Of a DNA stretch of 64,000 nt, positions 22,689 through 33,866 are shown in pieces (position 1 is the first letter of the stretch; the number at the start of each line of letters is the position of its first letter). Below the pieces are notes generated by a model. The model had not been told where the DNA came from and made no database searches. It saw only the letters and a program-made list of their open reading frames with translations. The DNA comes from Parietaria judaica (taxonomy: Eukaryota > Streptophyta > Magnoliopsida > Rosales > Urticaceae). A program made the translations under genes and the position numbers. The stretch spans positions 20,550,001-20,614,000 of the forward strand of contig OX940869.1 in NCBI GenBank assembly GCA_954871525.1, in the 5' to 3' direction.

Positions 22689-23959
22689 TGTTGATGCAGA
22701 AAAATGCCTCAAACATAAAAGCGGCCCAATCGTCGGTGTTGGGCCGGGCCCAATATCGTCTCGTGGACTTTTGTGTATTATGGGCTTGGGTTCGTGGACT
22801 TTTGAGTCAGAACGGGCCCTCCACTGACTCGATGATCAGAAACCCGTGGCAAACTCCACTACCTGTTGCTAATAGGGCCAGGACTTGGCCTGTCCCGGAT
22901 TACAGGTTCGGGATACCAAAAACGGATTCCTGACCACCGTGTAGGGGGGGTCACGGTATTGACTCTCCAGTGGACCTTGACAGATTAGACCCTCAACCGG
23001 CGTCACGGGGACAGATCCGGGTCCTCGTGCTATCCCCGTAATCTGTATATCTGTCAAAGATACAAGAATACCGGATAGAACGAGCACCTCACGGACCTAG
23101 AACCTTGGCAAGGAGGGTCTTAGATCGTGTCAAAATCTTCTCCAGAACTTCCGCTCGAAGGTGTTTAATTTCTGTCTCGGAACCTGAACAAAACAAAAAC
23201 CCGAGGTCAGGGAGAACCGGGGGTGGGGCCCCCGAATTCACCTCCGACGCTCAACATTAGTGTAATATTCGAAGGGGAGATGTTTAGAGGATGCTCGAGA
23301 GAGTTTTGGTCGAGTTCCGTTGAGAGAGAATGAGTTACCGTTCAACTGAAACCGAGCTTCTATTTATAAGAGAACCCGGGGATTCAAATGCAATTATCTC
23401 ATGATCCGGGAAGCCCCTGGTGCAAAATTATATGTTTTTTCGCATCCTCGGGACGTGGCCGATCCAACGCCGCAAAAATCACGGCGATCCGAGTTACGAC
23501 ACGCCCTCACGCGCGGAAAACGTGGGCGGCGTGCGTGAGATGCTTGCCCTCCAAGCTGGTGACGTCAGCGTGAGTCACCCTGCTGATGTCGTCCTTCTGA
23601 CGCGTCCAGCAGCTGTTCGACACGTGTAGGAACAGTACCTCGCCCCTTGGTGGGCCTGTGGGGTGCTGCCACGTGGCGGCTCACCCTTGGGGGCTTGTGG
23701 GACCCGCCCAGGTGTTTCCCGGCGTGTCCCGGAGGTCCCGGGAGTTTCCCGAGGCCGTTTTTTACAAATTTTATATCGATTTTGGGTATTTCGATATTTT
23801 TGGGATCATCTGGACCCTTTAGTTTTCGAAAACGGGCTTCCGGTGAATATTTTGGGGCAAAATTGATTATAATTAAATAATTAATAAAAGAAAAATTAAG
23901 TTTAATAATTTTTCTTTTGTTAATTAATATTAAATCAATTGCGTAAAATACCCGTAACA
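22689..23959 (-). repeat. 3' LTR of element B
   Basis: On the + strand it begins TGTTGATGCAG and ends CCGTAACA. A minus-strand TATAAATA lies at 23361-23368. It is followed on the inner side by TTAACCCCCCAGT, which on the minus strand is the purine tract ACTGGGGGGTTAA. Confidence 0.95.
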
Positions 23960-24002
23960 TTAACCCCCCAGTTTTTCGGGAATTTCCAATTTCCGAGAAA
24001 CT

Positions 24003-24010
24003 TTATAAAT
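24003..24010 (+). promoter_or_regulatory. TATA-like box for the antisense ORF of element B
   Basis: TTATAAAT lies 44 bp inside the LTR edge and about 245 bp upstream of the ATG at 24255. No ATG occurs between them. This mirrors the arrangement of the antisense gene in element A. Confidence 0.5.
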
Positions 24011-24254
24011 TGGAGGTAGGACGGTTCATTCGGATTCACGAGCTCATTTTCCTCCGGTGAATAGTAAAGGTACGTTTTTCTTCCGTAACTTCTTTATCGG
24101 GTAGCATTTTTGAATTCCGATTTTTGCATCGTGTCCGTCTCTTCGTTATTTATCGTTCCCATTTCACGAGCCTCGTCACAATTTTTGAAAAACGAAGTCT
24201 AAAACTAGAAATCAAATTCGACGACTTTTTCTCTCGAAATTCCGTGAGGCCGAA

Positions 24255-26241
24255 ATGGAGAAGTTAGCCTCAGCCTCTTTGCCGGAGCTCGTCGTCGCCG
24301 GAGAAGACCACCACCATGACCGGCTTGAAGAGGCGAGTCCGGTTAGGTCAGTGGTGGCCGCCGGAGAGGTGGGGGAGCTCGGGGAAGGGCGTTTGGCTCT
24401 ATGGAGGTCGAACGAGCTCGAGCTCGTCCATGGCGCAGCCGTGGGCTCTGACGCCGGTGAAGGGAGGTCGTCTAATGACCGGAGCTCGATGGCGACCGGA
24501 TCTGTGTCGGCGGAGCTCGCCGGAGGCGACGGAGAACCTCGGTCAAACCCAAATTCGCGTGGGTTCGACTTGCGAGGTTCGGGAGGCAACTCGGCCGCTC
24601 TGGCCGTCGTCGACGGGGCTGCTGCCGATGGCGAACATGGGCGGCGCGACGGGAGAGCCTGGGCGAGTAGGTTCAGGCCGGCGGCCTTCATCGGTGGGAG
24701 GGGAGGAGTCCGATCCCCTTTGGGTGAGGGAGATCCGAGACTCGGCGTGGTCGGGCCCTTCGTGGCCCGATCTGTGGGTTTAGCCGGCGGCGGCGAGCGG
24801 CGGCGACTTACCGGGGAGGGCCGGCCGGGTGGATCCGTGCCGGTATCGGGTGATGCCGGCGATGGGGTAGCTTGGCCGGTCTGCTCCCCCTTGCCCACTC
24901 TGATGGGTTTTTCGGCCAGCGGGGACCCGCCTCATTTTTCCGGCAGGGTTCCCGTGACGGCGAGGGTGGCCCCGGTGAGTCCGCCTTTGCTCCGGATTCG
25001 CGGGGGCGGGTCCGATCGGGGCCGTCAGTATCCCGAGGTCCGTGGGGCCCGCGGTGGTCGGGGCCGGCCGGTGACTATATTGGTGATGGCGACGGTCAAT
25101 CCCGGCGGCCGGTGGTATCCGGCCGATTTTCCGGGAACCCCGGAGTTTCAACGGGTCTTCCGTGCGATGCCTCGGTTGATACTTGGGTCGTCGAGGCCTT
25201 CGTTGACTGTGGCGGGTCCCGTATATAATTCCTCTGTTGTTCCGGGAACGGGTCTGAGATCCCCCGGTGTAAATGTTAGGGCTGACACAGGTGCCGCTTA
25301 TGGAGTTCATGGCGTGGAAGGACCACGTCATGGTGCCGACATGGCAGGCGGGTCATGCCCAAATTTTGATAGGACAGTTAGGAGGAGGGCCGGAGCCTCC
25401 TCGAGTGAGGGCGACTTTTATCAGTTCCGTTCTCCCGCACTTTTCCCGGACATTAATATTCCGAGTTCCGTCACTTCGTCGGAACTTGGGGCCTTTTTCA
25501 GGGTCGAACGTCTTGTCTTGCCGGGGGTCTGTGCCCCCTTGGATGGGGAGCTTCCCGGCTATCCTCATGATGGGATGGTCGCGGTCCCCTTGGAGAGTCT
25601 TAGGCTGGGCTTCACATTGCCGATCCCCTCTCTGATAGAGCGACTTCTAGTGTCGCTGGACCTGCATCCGCTCCAAGTCTGCCCTGACATCTGGTGGTTT
25701 GCCGCCGGGATTTTCTCAATTTGGCGTGAGAGACGAGGTCGGGACGTTAATCCCACTCAGCTTCGGAGGCTTTTGCCCATCGTCGTTTCCCAAGATGACC
25801 GGAGGGTCAATAGTTGGGTTTTCACCCGGCCTGTCTGGGGATTCCGGGTCAGGGACTTGGGTCCGGTCCTAGACCCGAACTGGCACAGTCGGTGGGTTTG
25901 GGTCCCAAGCATCTATCTGGGATCCATTCCTCGGGGATTTGGGACCCCTCGCTTGTTTATGAGCACCGGCGTCGAGGACCAGGGCTTCGTCAGCTTTTTC
26001 TTGACGGGGTCCGCCATTCCTGGACGCTTTGCTTCTTTTCTAACGAGGGAGGCCTGGATTCGGTCGGGGTGGATGTCCCCTGAGTCGGTGGTTGATCTAG
26101 TGCCAGACTTTGAAGAGAGGTCCCTTGCTATACGTAGTTTTTTCTGCTTTTTTGCCTGTATTGATTACTTTGTCATACTCCGTGGCTGACATGTTTGTTT
26201 TTTCTTTTGCAGATATGGACCGCAGTGATGAGTGGCCCTGA
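24255..26241 (+). CDS. Antisense ORF of element B (gypsy-type antisense protein)
   Basis: The + strand frame, opposite to pol, starts at the first ATG after a TATA-like box. Exon 1 is 24255-26133. A likely 79 bp intron (26134-26212, GTAGTT...TTTTGCAG) joins exon 2, which stops at TGA 26239-26241, giving about 635 residues. The first 300 residues are Gly/Arg-rich and of doubtful reality. Residues about 420-620 resemble the first domain of the element A antisense protein (LRLGFTLPIPSLIERLLVSL against GGLRFPIPELILRYLSYLG). After the intron, ATGGAC appears in the same phase as at element A intron 2, which suggests one ancestral intron. Coiled-coil and acidic parts are absent, so this copy is probably truncated. 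Confidence 0.65.
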
Positions 26242-26357
26242 AGTCTTCTGCCTTTTCTGGCAGGTGCGGAGAGTGTGGCTGGCGGAGCTGGGGGTCATGT
26301 TCCCCCGGCCTGTCCTTTCATCGCGGCCGAGAACAACTTTCGAGGTGTATTTGTATT

Positions 26358-27497
26358 CTTGGAGCCGGGTCGCGTTGTATTTAACGCTATAAGTCCCGGA
26401 CTTATGGCAAGTTGCGCGTCAACAAGCGCTCGGTTACGATCCAAGGACTACTCGCGAGGCGGCTTTGTGGACTTGGAGCCGGGTCGCGTTGTATGTAACG
26501 CTATAAGTCCCGGACTTACGGCAAGTTGTGCGTCAACAAGCGCTCGGTTACGAGCCGAGGACTACTCGCGAGGCGGCTTTGTAAACTTGGAGCCGGGTCG
26601 CGTTGTATGTAACGTTATAAGTCCCGGACTTACGGCAAGTTGCGCGTCAACAAGCGCTCGGATATGAGCCGAGGACTACTTGCGAGGCGGCTTTGTAAAC
26701 TTGGAGCCGGGTTGCGTTGTACTTAACGCCATAAGTCCCGGACTTATGGCAAGTTGCGCGTCACCAAGCGCTCGGTTACGAGCCGAGGTCTACTTGTGAG
26801 GCGGCTTTGTAAACTTGGAGCCGGGTCGCGTTGTATTTAACGCTAGAAGTTCCGGACTTATGGCAAGTTGCGCGTCACCAAGTGCTCGGTTACGAGCCGA
26901 GGACTACTCGCGAGGCGGCTTTGTGGACTTGGAGCCGGGTCGCGTTGTATGTAACGCTATAAGTCCCGGACTTACGGCAAGTTGTGCGTCAACAAGCGCT
27001 CGGTTACGAGCCGAGGACTACTCGCGAGGCGGCTTTGTAAACTTGGAGCCGGGTCGCGTTGTATGTAACGCTATAAGTCCCGGACTTACGGCAAGTTGCG
27101 CGTCAACAAGCGCTCGGATATGAGCCGAGGACTACTTGCGAGGCGGCTTTGTAAACTTGGAGCCGGGTTGCGTTGTACTTAACGCTATAAGTCCCGGACT
27201 TATGGCAAGTTGCGCGTCACCAAGCGCTCGGTTACGAGCCGAGGTCTACTTGTGAGGCGGCTTTGTAAACTTGGAGCCGGGTCGCGTTGTATTTAACGCT
27301 AGAAGTTCTGGACTTATGGCAAGTTGCGCGTCACCAAGTGCTCGGTTACGAGCCGAGGTCTACTTGTGAGGCGGCTTTGTAAACTTGGAGCCGGGTCGCG
27401 TTGTATTTAACGCTATAAGTCCCGGACTTATGGCAAGTTGTGCGTCACCAAGTGCTCGGTTACGAGCCGAGGACTACTTGAGAGGCGGCTTTGTCGC
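26358..27497. repeat. 114 bp tandem array with higher-order structure
   Basis: Ten units of 114 bp start at 26358, 26472, 26586, 26700, 26814, 26928, 27042, 27156, 27270 and 27384. Each begins CTTGGAGCCGGGTCGCGTTG or a close variant. Units 2-5 (26472-26927) and 6-9 (26928-27383) correspond one to one by diagnostic variants (for example CGGATATGAGCC only in units 3 and 7, GGGTTGCG only in 4 and 8). A 456 bp four-unit block was therefore duplicated. The unit is 38 codons, so + strand ORFs at 26275-26667 and 26815-27123 pass through; coding is unproven. Confidence 0.95.
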
Positions 27498-27738
27498 CTG
27501 AATTGGCGGGATTAGGACACGGGTCTTCCCCGGTTTTCCTTTTATTGTCAACCCCCCAGTTTCCAATTAAGCATGTAACAGTTATGATTAAAAGACATTC
27601 ATTCGTGGAAAAGGAAGATTTCATATATATGTGGCGCTTCTTGTGGCGCTCTTCTTTTACATAGGTCGGTTATCGGAGCTATTTCCGAGCCGGTGGTACA
27701 TTGTCACTCGGTGGTACATTATCACTGGTGGTACTGCT
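27498..27738. other. 3' untranslated spacer of element B
   Basis: This non-coding stretch between the 114 bp array and the integrase stop includes a second CAACCCCCCAGTTTCC phrase (27549-27564). It repeats the purine tract next to the 3' LTR and could be an internal second tract. Confidence 0.5.
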
Positions 27739-29208
27739 TCAGGTGTTCGACGTTCCAGGGGCGGGGGATTTCGTAACCCCCGTCTCATGTAGCCGGTACG
27801 TTCCGTCTCGGATCACTTTGGAGATACGGTACGGGCCTTCCCAGGTTGGCCCGAGGGTTCCGGCGCTGGGGACTTGAGTGTTTTGTCCCACTTTCCTCAG
27901 GACCAGGCTTCCTTCCAAGAAACGTCTTGCCTTGACTTTAGAGTTGTAGTAGCGTTCTACCACTTGCTTCTGGGCGACCAGTCTGGAGTACGCTGCGTTC
28001 CGCTTCTCTTCGAGAAGATCAAGTTCTTGTCGCAGCGCTTCGTCATTGCGTTCTTCATCGAAGAACTCGATCCGTGGTGAGGGGACGCTTATCTCAGCGG
28101 GGATGACCGCCTCAACTCCGTAGGTTAGAGCGAACGGGGTCTCACCGGTGGCGTTGCGCGTGGTAGTCCGATAGGCCCAGAGTACGGAGGGCAATTCCTC
28201 TGCCCATTTGCCTTTCTTTTCATCGAGTTTCCTTTTCAGGATCGTCTTGATGTCTTTATTGACCGACTCCACTTGACCGTTCGCTTGGGGGTAGACGGGC
28301 GACGAATAAGTGTTGCTGATTCTGAGATCTTGGCAGAAAGCTCGGAGGTCGACATTGTCGAACTGCTTCCTAATGTCGGTTATCAGCGAGGCGGGAATCC
28401 CGTGTCGACAGACGATGTTGCGCCAAATGAAGTTCGTCGTGTTTTTCTGTGTGATTTTTGCGATTGGCTCCGCCTCGACCCACTTGGTAAAGTAGTCGAT
28501 GGCCACTATTGCGTACTCTACACCTCCTGGGGCTTTTGGCAGCTTTCCAATTAGGTCGATCCCCCATTTGGCGAAGGGTCGTGGGACCATTACTGGACAT
28601 AAGGGGACTGCAGGCAGGTGAGACACTTTGGCGAACCGTTGGCATTTGTCGCATCTGCGGGAAATCTCATTCGCGTCCTTCCTGAGAGTTGGCCAGAAGT
28701 AGCCTTGTTTGAGGGCTTTGAGGGCCAGAGATCGTCCGGCGTAGTGGTTGCCGCAGATTCCTTCATGGATCTCTCGAAGGACGAGATCTGCATCGTCCCG
28801 GGGAAGACATTTGAGAAGGGGCTGCATGAAACCGCGCTTGTAAAGACTGCCGTCATGCATTACATATCTTGTCGCCTGGAGTTTAAGTTGTTGCGCTTTG
28901 CTTCGGTCAGCGGGGAGAATGCCCCGCTCCAGGTACTTGATGATAGGCGACATCCAATTGTCTTCTTCTTCGTTTTCTTCGTCGCCAGTGATGGCGAGGA
29001 TTTGGCTTTTCTTGATGGATGGGCACTCGAGGGCCTCGATAGGAACTTTGCTTAGTTCCTCGTTGTCAGCTCCTGACGCCATTCTGGCTAATGTGTCGGC
29101 CTCGAAGTTCTCGGCTCGAGGTATTTGAGTGATTTAATACCAGGCCAAGAACTCCAAGTGATGCTGTGCTTCCGCGAGGTAGGCTGCCATATTTTCTTCT
29201 TTAGCCTG
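27739..29208 (-). pseudogene. pol: Integrase (and end of second RNase H) of element B
   Basis: The minus-strand frame continues the pol frame after the TAG at 29209-29211. A further in-frame TAA at 29134-29136 sits in the linker before integrase. The integrase region is open from 29133 to 27739. It shows an HHCC zinc finger (HEGICGNH...CDKCQ), then the core with GIDLIG, a second Asp in SLITDIRKQFDN (the usual Asn-Gly after that Asp is replaced by Ile-Arg) and Glu in NGQVESVNK. It ends in the GPY-type tail LVLRKV...WEGPYRISKV. The altered motif near the second Asp may impair catalysis. The stop codons prevent a full pol product without readthrough. Confidence 0.92.
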
Positions 29209-31137
29209 CTATTCGCCTTCTACTTGCTTCACGATTAGTTGAGAATCGCAGTAGATCTTCAGGTTTTTCGCTTCGAGTTTTTGTGCGATCTGAAGCCCGG
29301 CCAGCAGTGCCTCGTACTCTGCCTCGTTGTTGGTGGCGTTGAATCCGAATCGGATGGCGTAGCGTAGCTTTCCACCCTCGGGGTTGGTAAGCAGGATACC
29401 CGCCCCTGAGCTGCTGGCGTTGGAGGCGCCGTCAACGTGGAGGCTCCAGAGGGGACCGTCGGGGCTCGATTTCCGTTTGGTTGCTTGGGGCAGCCTGTCG
29501 AGCTCTTCTTTGGTTTCGACCTTGGCATCGTATGTGAATTCGGCGATGAAGTCTGCTACCGCCTGTGCTTTGATCGCGATTCGGGGCTGGTACTCCACAC
29601 CGTATTCTCCCAATTCTTGTGACCAGATCGTCATTCGAGTTGAAGTACCTTTGAGGAGCGCCTTTCGGACCGGGTGCTCCGTTCTCACTATGATTTGGTG
29701 AGCTTGGAAGTACGGGCGGAGTTTCTTCGCGGTAGTGATTAGCGCGAGTGCCAATTTTTCGATCTGCGTGTAGCGGGTCTCTGCGTCAAGGAGAGCTTTG
29801 CTGACGTAGTAGACCGGCATTTTCCTCTTTTCTTCTTCTCGAACTAGGACCGCGCTGACGGCCCTGGTTGAGATGGAAAGATATAGGAACAGGGCCTCAT
29901 CGTCTTTTGGTTTAGACAGCAAAGGCGGTGATCCGAGGTAGACCTTTAATTCTTGGAATGCGGCTTCGCATTTCTCGTCCCAGGCGAAATTCTTCCCGCC
30001 TTTGAGGGCCTGGAAGAATGGTTGGCACCGGTCTGTGGCCTTTGATATGAATCGGCCTAGGGCGTTGATGCGTCCGTTGAGGCTTTGCACTTCTTTGATT
30101 CTTCGGGGGCTCTTCATTTCGATTAGAGGCCGGATTTTTTCGGGGTTTGCTTCGATCCCTCGTCGGTTGACGATGAACCCTAGGAATTTCCCAGATTCGA
30201 CCCCGAATGCGCACTTGGTGGGGTTTAGCTTCATCTGGTACCTTCGGAGGAGAATGAATGTTTCTCGAAGATCTCTGACGTGGTCGGCTTCTTCAAGGCT
30301 TTTGACGATCATGTCATCGACATAGACTTCCATCGTTTTACCGATCAATGGGGCGAACATTCGGTTGACCAAGCGCTGGTATGTGGCTCCAGCGTTCTTG
30401 AGCCCAAAAGGCATGACTTTGTAACAGTAGAGGCCACGGTCGGTGATGAACGTGGTGTGTATCTGGTCGGGCTCGTGCATTCGGATTTGGTTGTATCCGG
30501 AATACGCGTCCATCATGCTCATGAGCTGGTGGCCAGCGGTCGCGTCTACAAGCTGATCGATTCTCGGGAGAGGGAAACAATCCTTCGGACACGCCGTGTT
30601 GAGGTCGGAATAGTCTATGCAGATTCGCCATTTGCCGTTGGGCTTTTTCACCATAACGACGTTGGACACCCAATCCGGGTATATGACCTCCTTGATGAAG
30701 TCTGCAGCGATGAGCTTGTTGACTTCGTCGCTGATGGCTTGATACCTTTTGGGATTAAAGGCCCGCCGTCGTTGTACTTTGGGCGTTCTTCCTTTCTCGA
30801 TGTTGAGTCTGTGTACGGCCACTTCGGGGTCAATGCCTGGCATGTCGGCGTGCGACCAGGCGAAGACGTCTTTGAACTCTCGCAGGAAGGCGACCAGTTG
30901 CGTTTTAATCATGACGGGCAATTGGGCGCCGATTGAAACCGTCCTCTCCGGCTTTTCTTCGTCCAAGACGATGGCCGTTACGTCGGAAGAGGGTTCCATC
31001 GTGGGTTTGCGTCTTGTGTCTCTTGGGTCGAGCTCGCCGAACATCCGTGTTTCCTTGGTACTGGAGGTGAGTTTTTCGTCCGGCTGTTGGATTGTGTGGA
31101 TGACCAACTCGTTTTTCCCGGGTTTCGTTCCCTGGGC
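29209..31137 (-). pseudogene. pol: Reverse transcriptase and two RNase H domains of element B
   Basis: The frame is the same as gag-protease upstream and integrase downstream, separated by single stops. It shows the RT core: KPNGKWRICIDYSDLN, FPLPRIDQLVDATAG, MPFGLKNAGATYQRLV and the catalytic YVDDMIVKS. It continues with the connection and first RNase H (LYLSISTRAVSAVLVREE). A second RNase H follows (LHVDGASNASSSGAGI, NNEAEYEALLAGL and IYCDSQLIVKQVEGE), ending in TAG at 29209-29211. The extra RNase H is a mark of the Tat/Ogre group. Apart from the stop, the domains look complete. Confidence 0.95.
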
Positions 31138-32871
31138 TTAGCAAGTCCTGGATTCCCGTTGGCTTCCTCTTAGGATTCCGATCCCGTTCTCCGTGGGAAA
31201 CTTTACGAGCAAGTGGAAAGTGGAGGCGATGGCCTGGAGTTTGTTAAGAGACGGTCTCCCCATGATGATGTTGTAAGACGATGGTTGGTCCACTATGAGA
31301 TATCGGATCATCTTGGTCACTATGGCTCCGCCTTCGGATCCGAACGTTGTTGGGAGGTCGATGGCTCCTTCGTCAAGGACCGGCTTTCCGTTGAAACCGT
31401 AGAGCGGGGTCTTGATGGGTGTCGGGACGAGTCCTCCCAGACTCATGCGTTCGAGGGCAGACTTGAAGATAATGTCAGCCGAGCTTCCATTATCGACCAG
31501 CACTCGCTTGATTCGGTTGTTGGCGATCAATGTCTCTATCACGATGGCGTCGTTGTGGGGGTGCGAGAGTCGTCGAGCCTCTTCTTCTGTGAAGGTGATG
31601 GCCTGGCTGGGAAGCACCGTCGTTGAACTAGTTAGGTTCGTGAGGTTGATCTGGTGTTCCTCGTCGTCATTTTCCAGGGCTCGGGCGTATCTCTTTCGTT
31701 TGTTATTGGAGTCCCCCGTTTCTGGTCCACCTAGGATGGTGGACACAACGTGATATTGGGGAGCTTTGCCCTTTGTTCGTTCTTCGTCTTGGCGGGGCTT
31801 GGGATCATCTTGGGGTTGTTCACTTTCTCGAAGCAGAGGGTTGTTAGCTTTTCCACTTCCTGCCACGAGCTTTTTGACAAACTCATTTAACTGTCCGTCC
31901 TGGATGAGCTGCTCGATTTGTTTCTTCAGTTGCCAGCATTCTGATGTCAAATGGCCGTGGTCCTGGTGATATTCGCAATACCGACTTTTGTCTCGGTTGG
32001 CTTTTCTGGGCAGGGGCCGCGGAGGACCAAACTTTTCTTTGTGGAGGTTAAAGATTGTTGCTGCCGACACGGTCAACGGGGTATAATTCATGTTCTTGCG
32101 AAAACCCTCCGCCCGTCTAAAGGACTGCTGTCGTCCTTCAGAGTTTGACTGCTGACGCTGCCTTTTTCTTGAAGTCTCATCATCATCTCTCCTTTGGTCG
32201 TTCCGACCTTGCTCGCCTAGGCTGAGTTGGTTTCGACTAACGAAGTATTCATTGGCGGCGATGTCTTCTGCCGCCCTAGCCATCAGTTCGGCCATGGAAG
32301 CAGGTCTCTTTTTGACAAGGGAACGCGTGAATTTGTTTGCTTGGAGGCCGTCGATTACTGCGGTGACGGCGTCGTCGTCGGTATAGCTGACGACTTTATT
32401 CGCCTCTTCCGTGAACCTCTTTAAGTAAGCTTGGAGAGACTCGTCTTTGCGTTGCTTGAGGGACCATAAGTACGACTTCCCTTTCCGCTGCGTGATCGAG
32501 CTGGCGAAGCGGGATATGAAGCGTTCCGTCAGTCCTTCGAAAGATTCAATCGACCCTTTGGGGAGTCGTTGATACCATTCGAAGGCGGGTCCGGCAAGGG
32601 TGAGGCAGAATGCCTGACACATTGTGGAGGGCGAGCATCTCTTCACCCGCATGGCGAACTGGTACTGCACCAGATGGTGTGTGGGGTCTGTTGTGCCATC
32701 GTAGATGAGATTTAGTGAGAATCGGAGGTCTCCACTGAGATCTTCGTCGAGTAGGTGGCTTGCCAGAGGGGAGATGACTCCCTCTGCCATACTTCGTTTG
32801 GCGGGATCGGTGTTATTGGCGGCGGCGAGTTCCCTCAGCTCTCTTCTTAGAGCCTGGACCTCGTTTCTCAA
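31138..32871 (-). pseudogene. gag: gag (C-terminal two thirds) and protease of element B
   Basis: The minus-strand frame holds the Retrotrans_gag domain (RFSLNLIYDGTTDPTHHLVQ to AGPAFEWYQRLPKGSI), a knuckle YCEYHQDHGHLTSEC and the retropepsin site VLVDNGSSADIIF. It ends in TAA at 31138-31140, after which the same frame runs straight into RT. The stop therefore splits what is a continuous gag-pol frame in intact relatives. The start codon in this frame is a TTG, because the true N-terminus lies in another frame upstream. Confidence 0.92.
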
Positions 32872-33545
32872 TCCGTCGTTTGGCAGAGGTGCTGTCGGGC
32901 CAGTGCCGGGGCTGTGTTGGCACTTCTCGTCACGTGATACATGGCGGGGGGTGTAGAACTTCTTGACCCTTCTGATTCGGCACTGTCCAGATTCTCTTGA
33001 GGATGAGATTCCTCCTTTCGTCGTTCGAGGTGTTGTCGTAAGTCTCCTTCTTGACGGGAGCGACTTAGACGGTGGCGGAGATCCTCCTGGTCTTCCGGAT
33101 GTGCCTGGGCGGGCACCTGTTGACGACGGTTCTTCCGTGCTTTTGTGCCTTCAACGTTACTTTTGTCTCCTCCCAGACGTTCAAAGGCTGAACGTCGAGT
33201 CGACTGTGACTGGGCCGGCTCTTGAATGCCTTGACGGGCCTGCTGAGTTGCAGGTGGCCTTCGTTGTGCGAGTTCGAGGGCCTCTTCTGGACTCTCCTTC
33301 TCGTTGATGGCTTCAGGGTTGGTGTTGCTGTTGCCGAGTCGTTTGGAAACAAGATCGGCCAAGCGGAAGACGCTATCCTCCAGCCGGGTTAGCCTTTCTT
33401 TTTCTTCGTTGACAGCGGGCCCTTGTCGCGTGCTTGTTTCGGGCCGATTGAGAGCCTGGGTTCGGCGTGCGTTCACCCGAGCCCGAGTGTTGAGAGCTAT
33501 ACTTCCCGCGGGGCGGGAAGATGTGCCTTCTGTCGCGTCTGACAT
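32868..33545 (-). pseudogene. gag N-terminal part of element B, frameshifted
   Basis: This ORF begins with ATG at 33545, close to the primer site. It encodes a low-complexity region with a charged helix (KERLTRLEDSVFRLADLVSK) of the kind found at the gag N-terminus. It stops at 32868, overlapping the next frame by four bases. The downstream frame continues to read sensibly upstream of 32871 as far as about 32950, so a one-base indel probably lies near 32940-32960, where there is a G6 run on the + strand. Confidence 0.8.
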
Positions 33546-33845
33546 CGGAGCTTCGAGCGTCTTTGAGCGTCTTCGAATGTTCTTCGAATTTCTTCGAACG
33601 CCTTCGAGTTTCTTCGAGTTTCCTCGAGTGTTCTTCGGATTTCTTCGAACGCCTTCGAGTTTCCTCGAGTTTTCTTCGAGTTTCCTCGAATTTCCTCGAG
33701 TGTTCTTCGGGTTTCTTCGAACGCCTTCGAGTGCCTTCGAGTTTCTTCGAGTTTCTTCGAGTGTTCTTCGAATTTCCTCGAGTTTCTTCGAACGCCTTCG
33801 AATGTGGCCGGATGTGCTGGCAGGGACTCGAGGCTTAATCTCGTC
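33546..33845. repeat. Leader repeat of element B (CTTCGAGTTTC-type)
   Basis: Between the gag start and the primer site is a dense irregular array of TTCTTCGAGTTTCCTCGAG-like units of about 10-22 bp (33550-33800). The open + frame here (FERLR/SSFLE repeats) is a repeat artefact. Similar CTTCGGG-rich leaders occur in the degraded relative near 40090-40260. Confidence 0.8.
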
Positions 33846-33863
33846 CCCCTCCTTCTAGCGCCA
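33846..33863 (-). promoter_or_regulatory. Primer binding site of element B
   Basis: The minus strand reads TGGCGCTAGAAGGAGGGG, three bases from the 5' LTR edge. It is a tRNA-type primer site by position and its TGGCGC start; I did not assign the tRNA. Related sites adjoin the LTRs at 43337 (degenerate) and 45033. Confidence 0.75.
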
Positions 33864-33866
33864 AAA

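Noticed and set aside
24212..24898. 228-codon minus-strand Pro/Ser-rich ORF
   Set aside because: It is a shadow of the GC-rich antisense ORF of element B; composition alone keeps it open.
26275..27123. Repeat-protein ORFs through the 114 bp array
   Set aside because: They are open only because the unit is 38 codons; stops appear at variant units, so I did not call a gene.
26358..27497. CRISPR-like regular repeats
   Set aside because: The repeats are contiguous 114 bp units with no unique spacers, in a plant retrotransposon.
33304..33858. 184-codon + strand ORF with FERLR/SSFLE repeats
   Set aside because: It reads the TTCGAG repeat leader of element B antisense to gag and has no family features.
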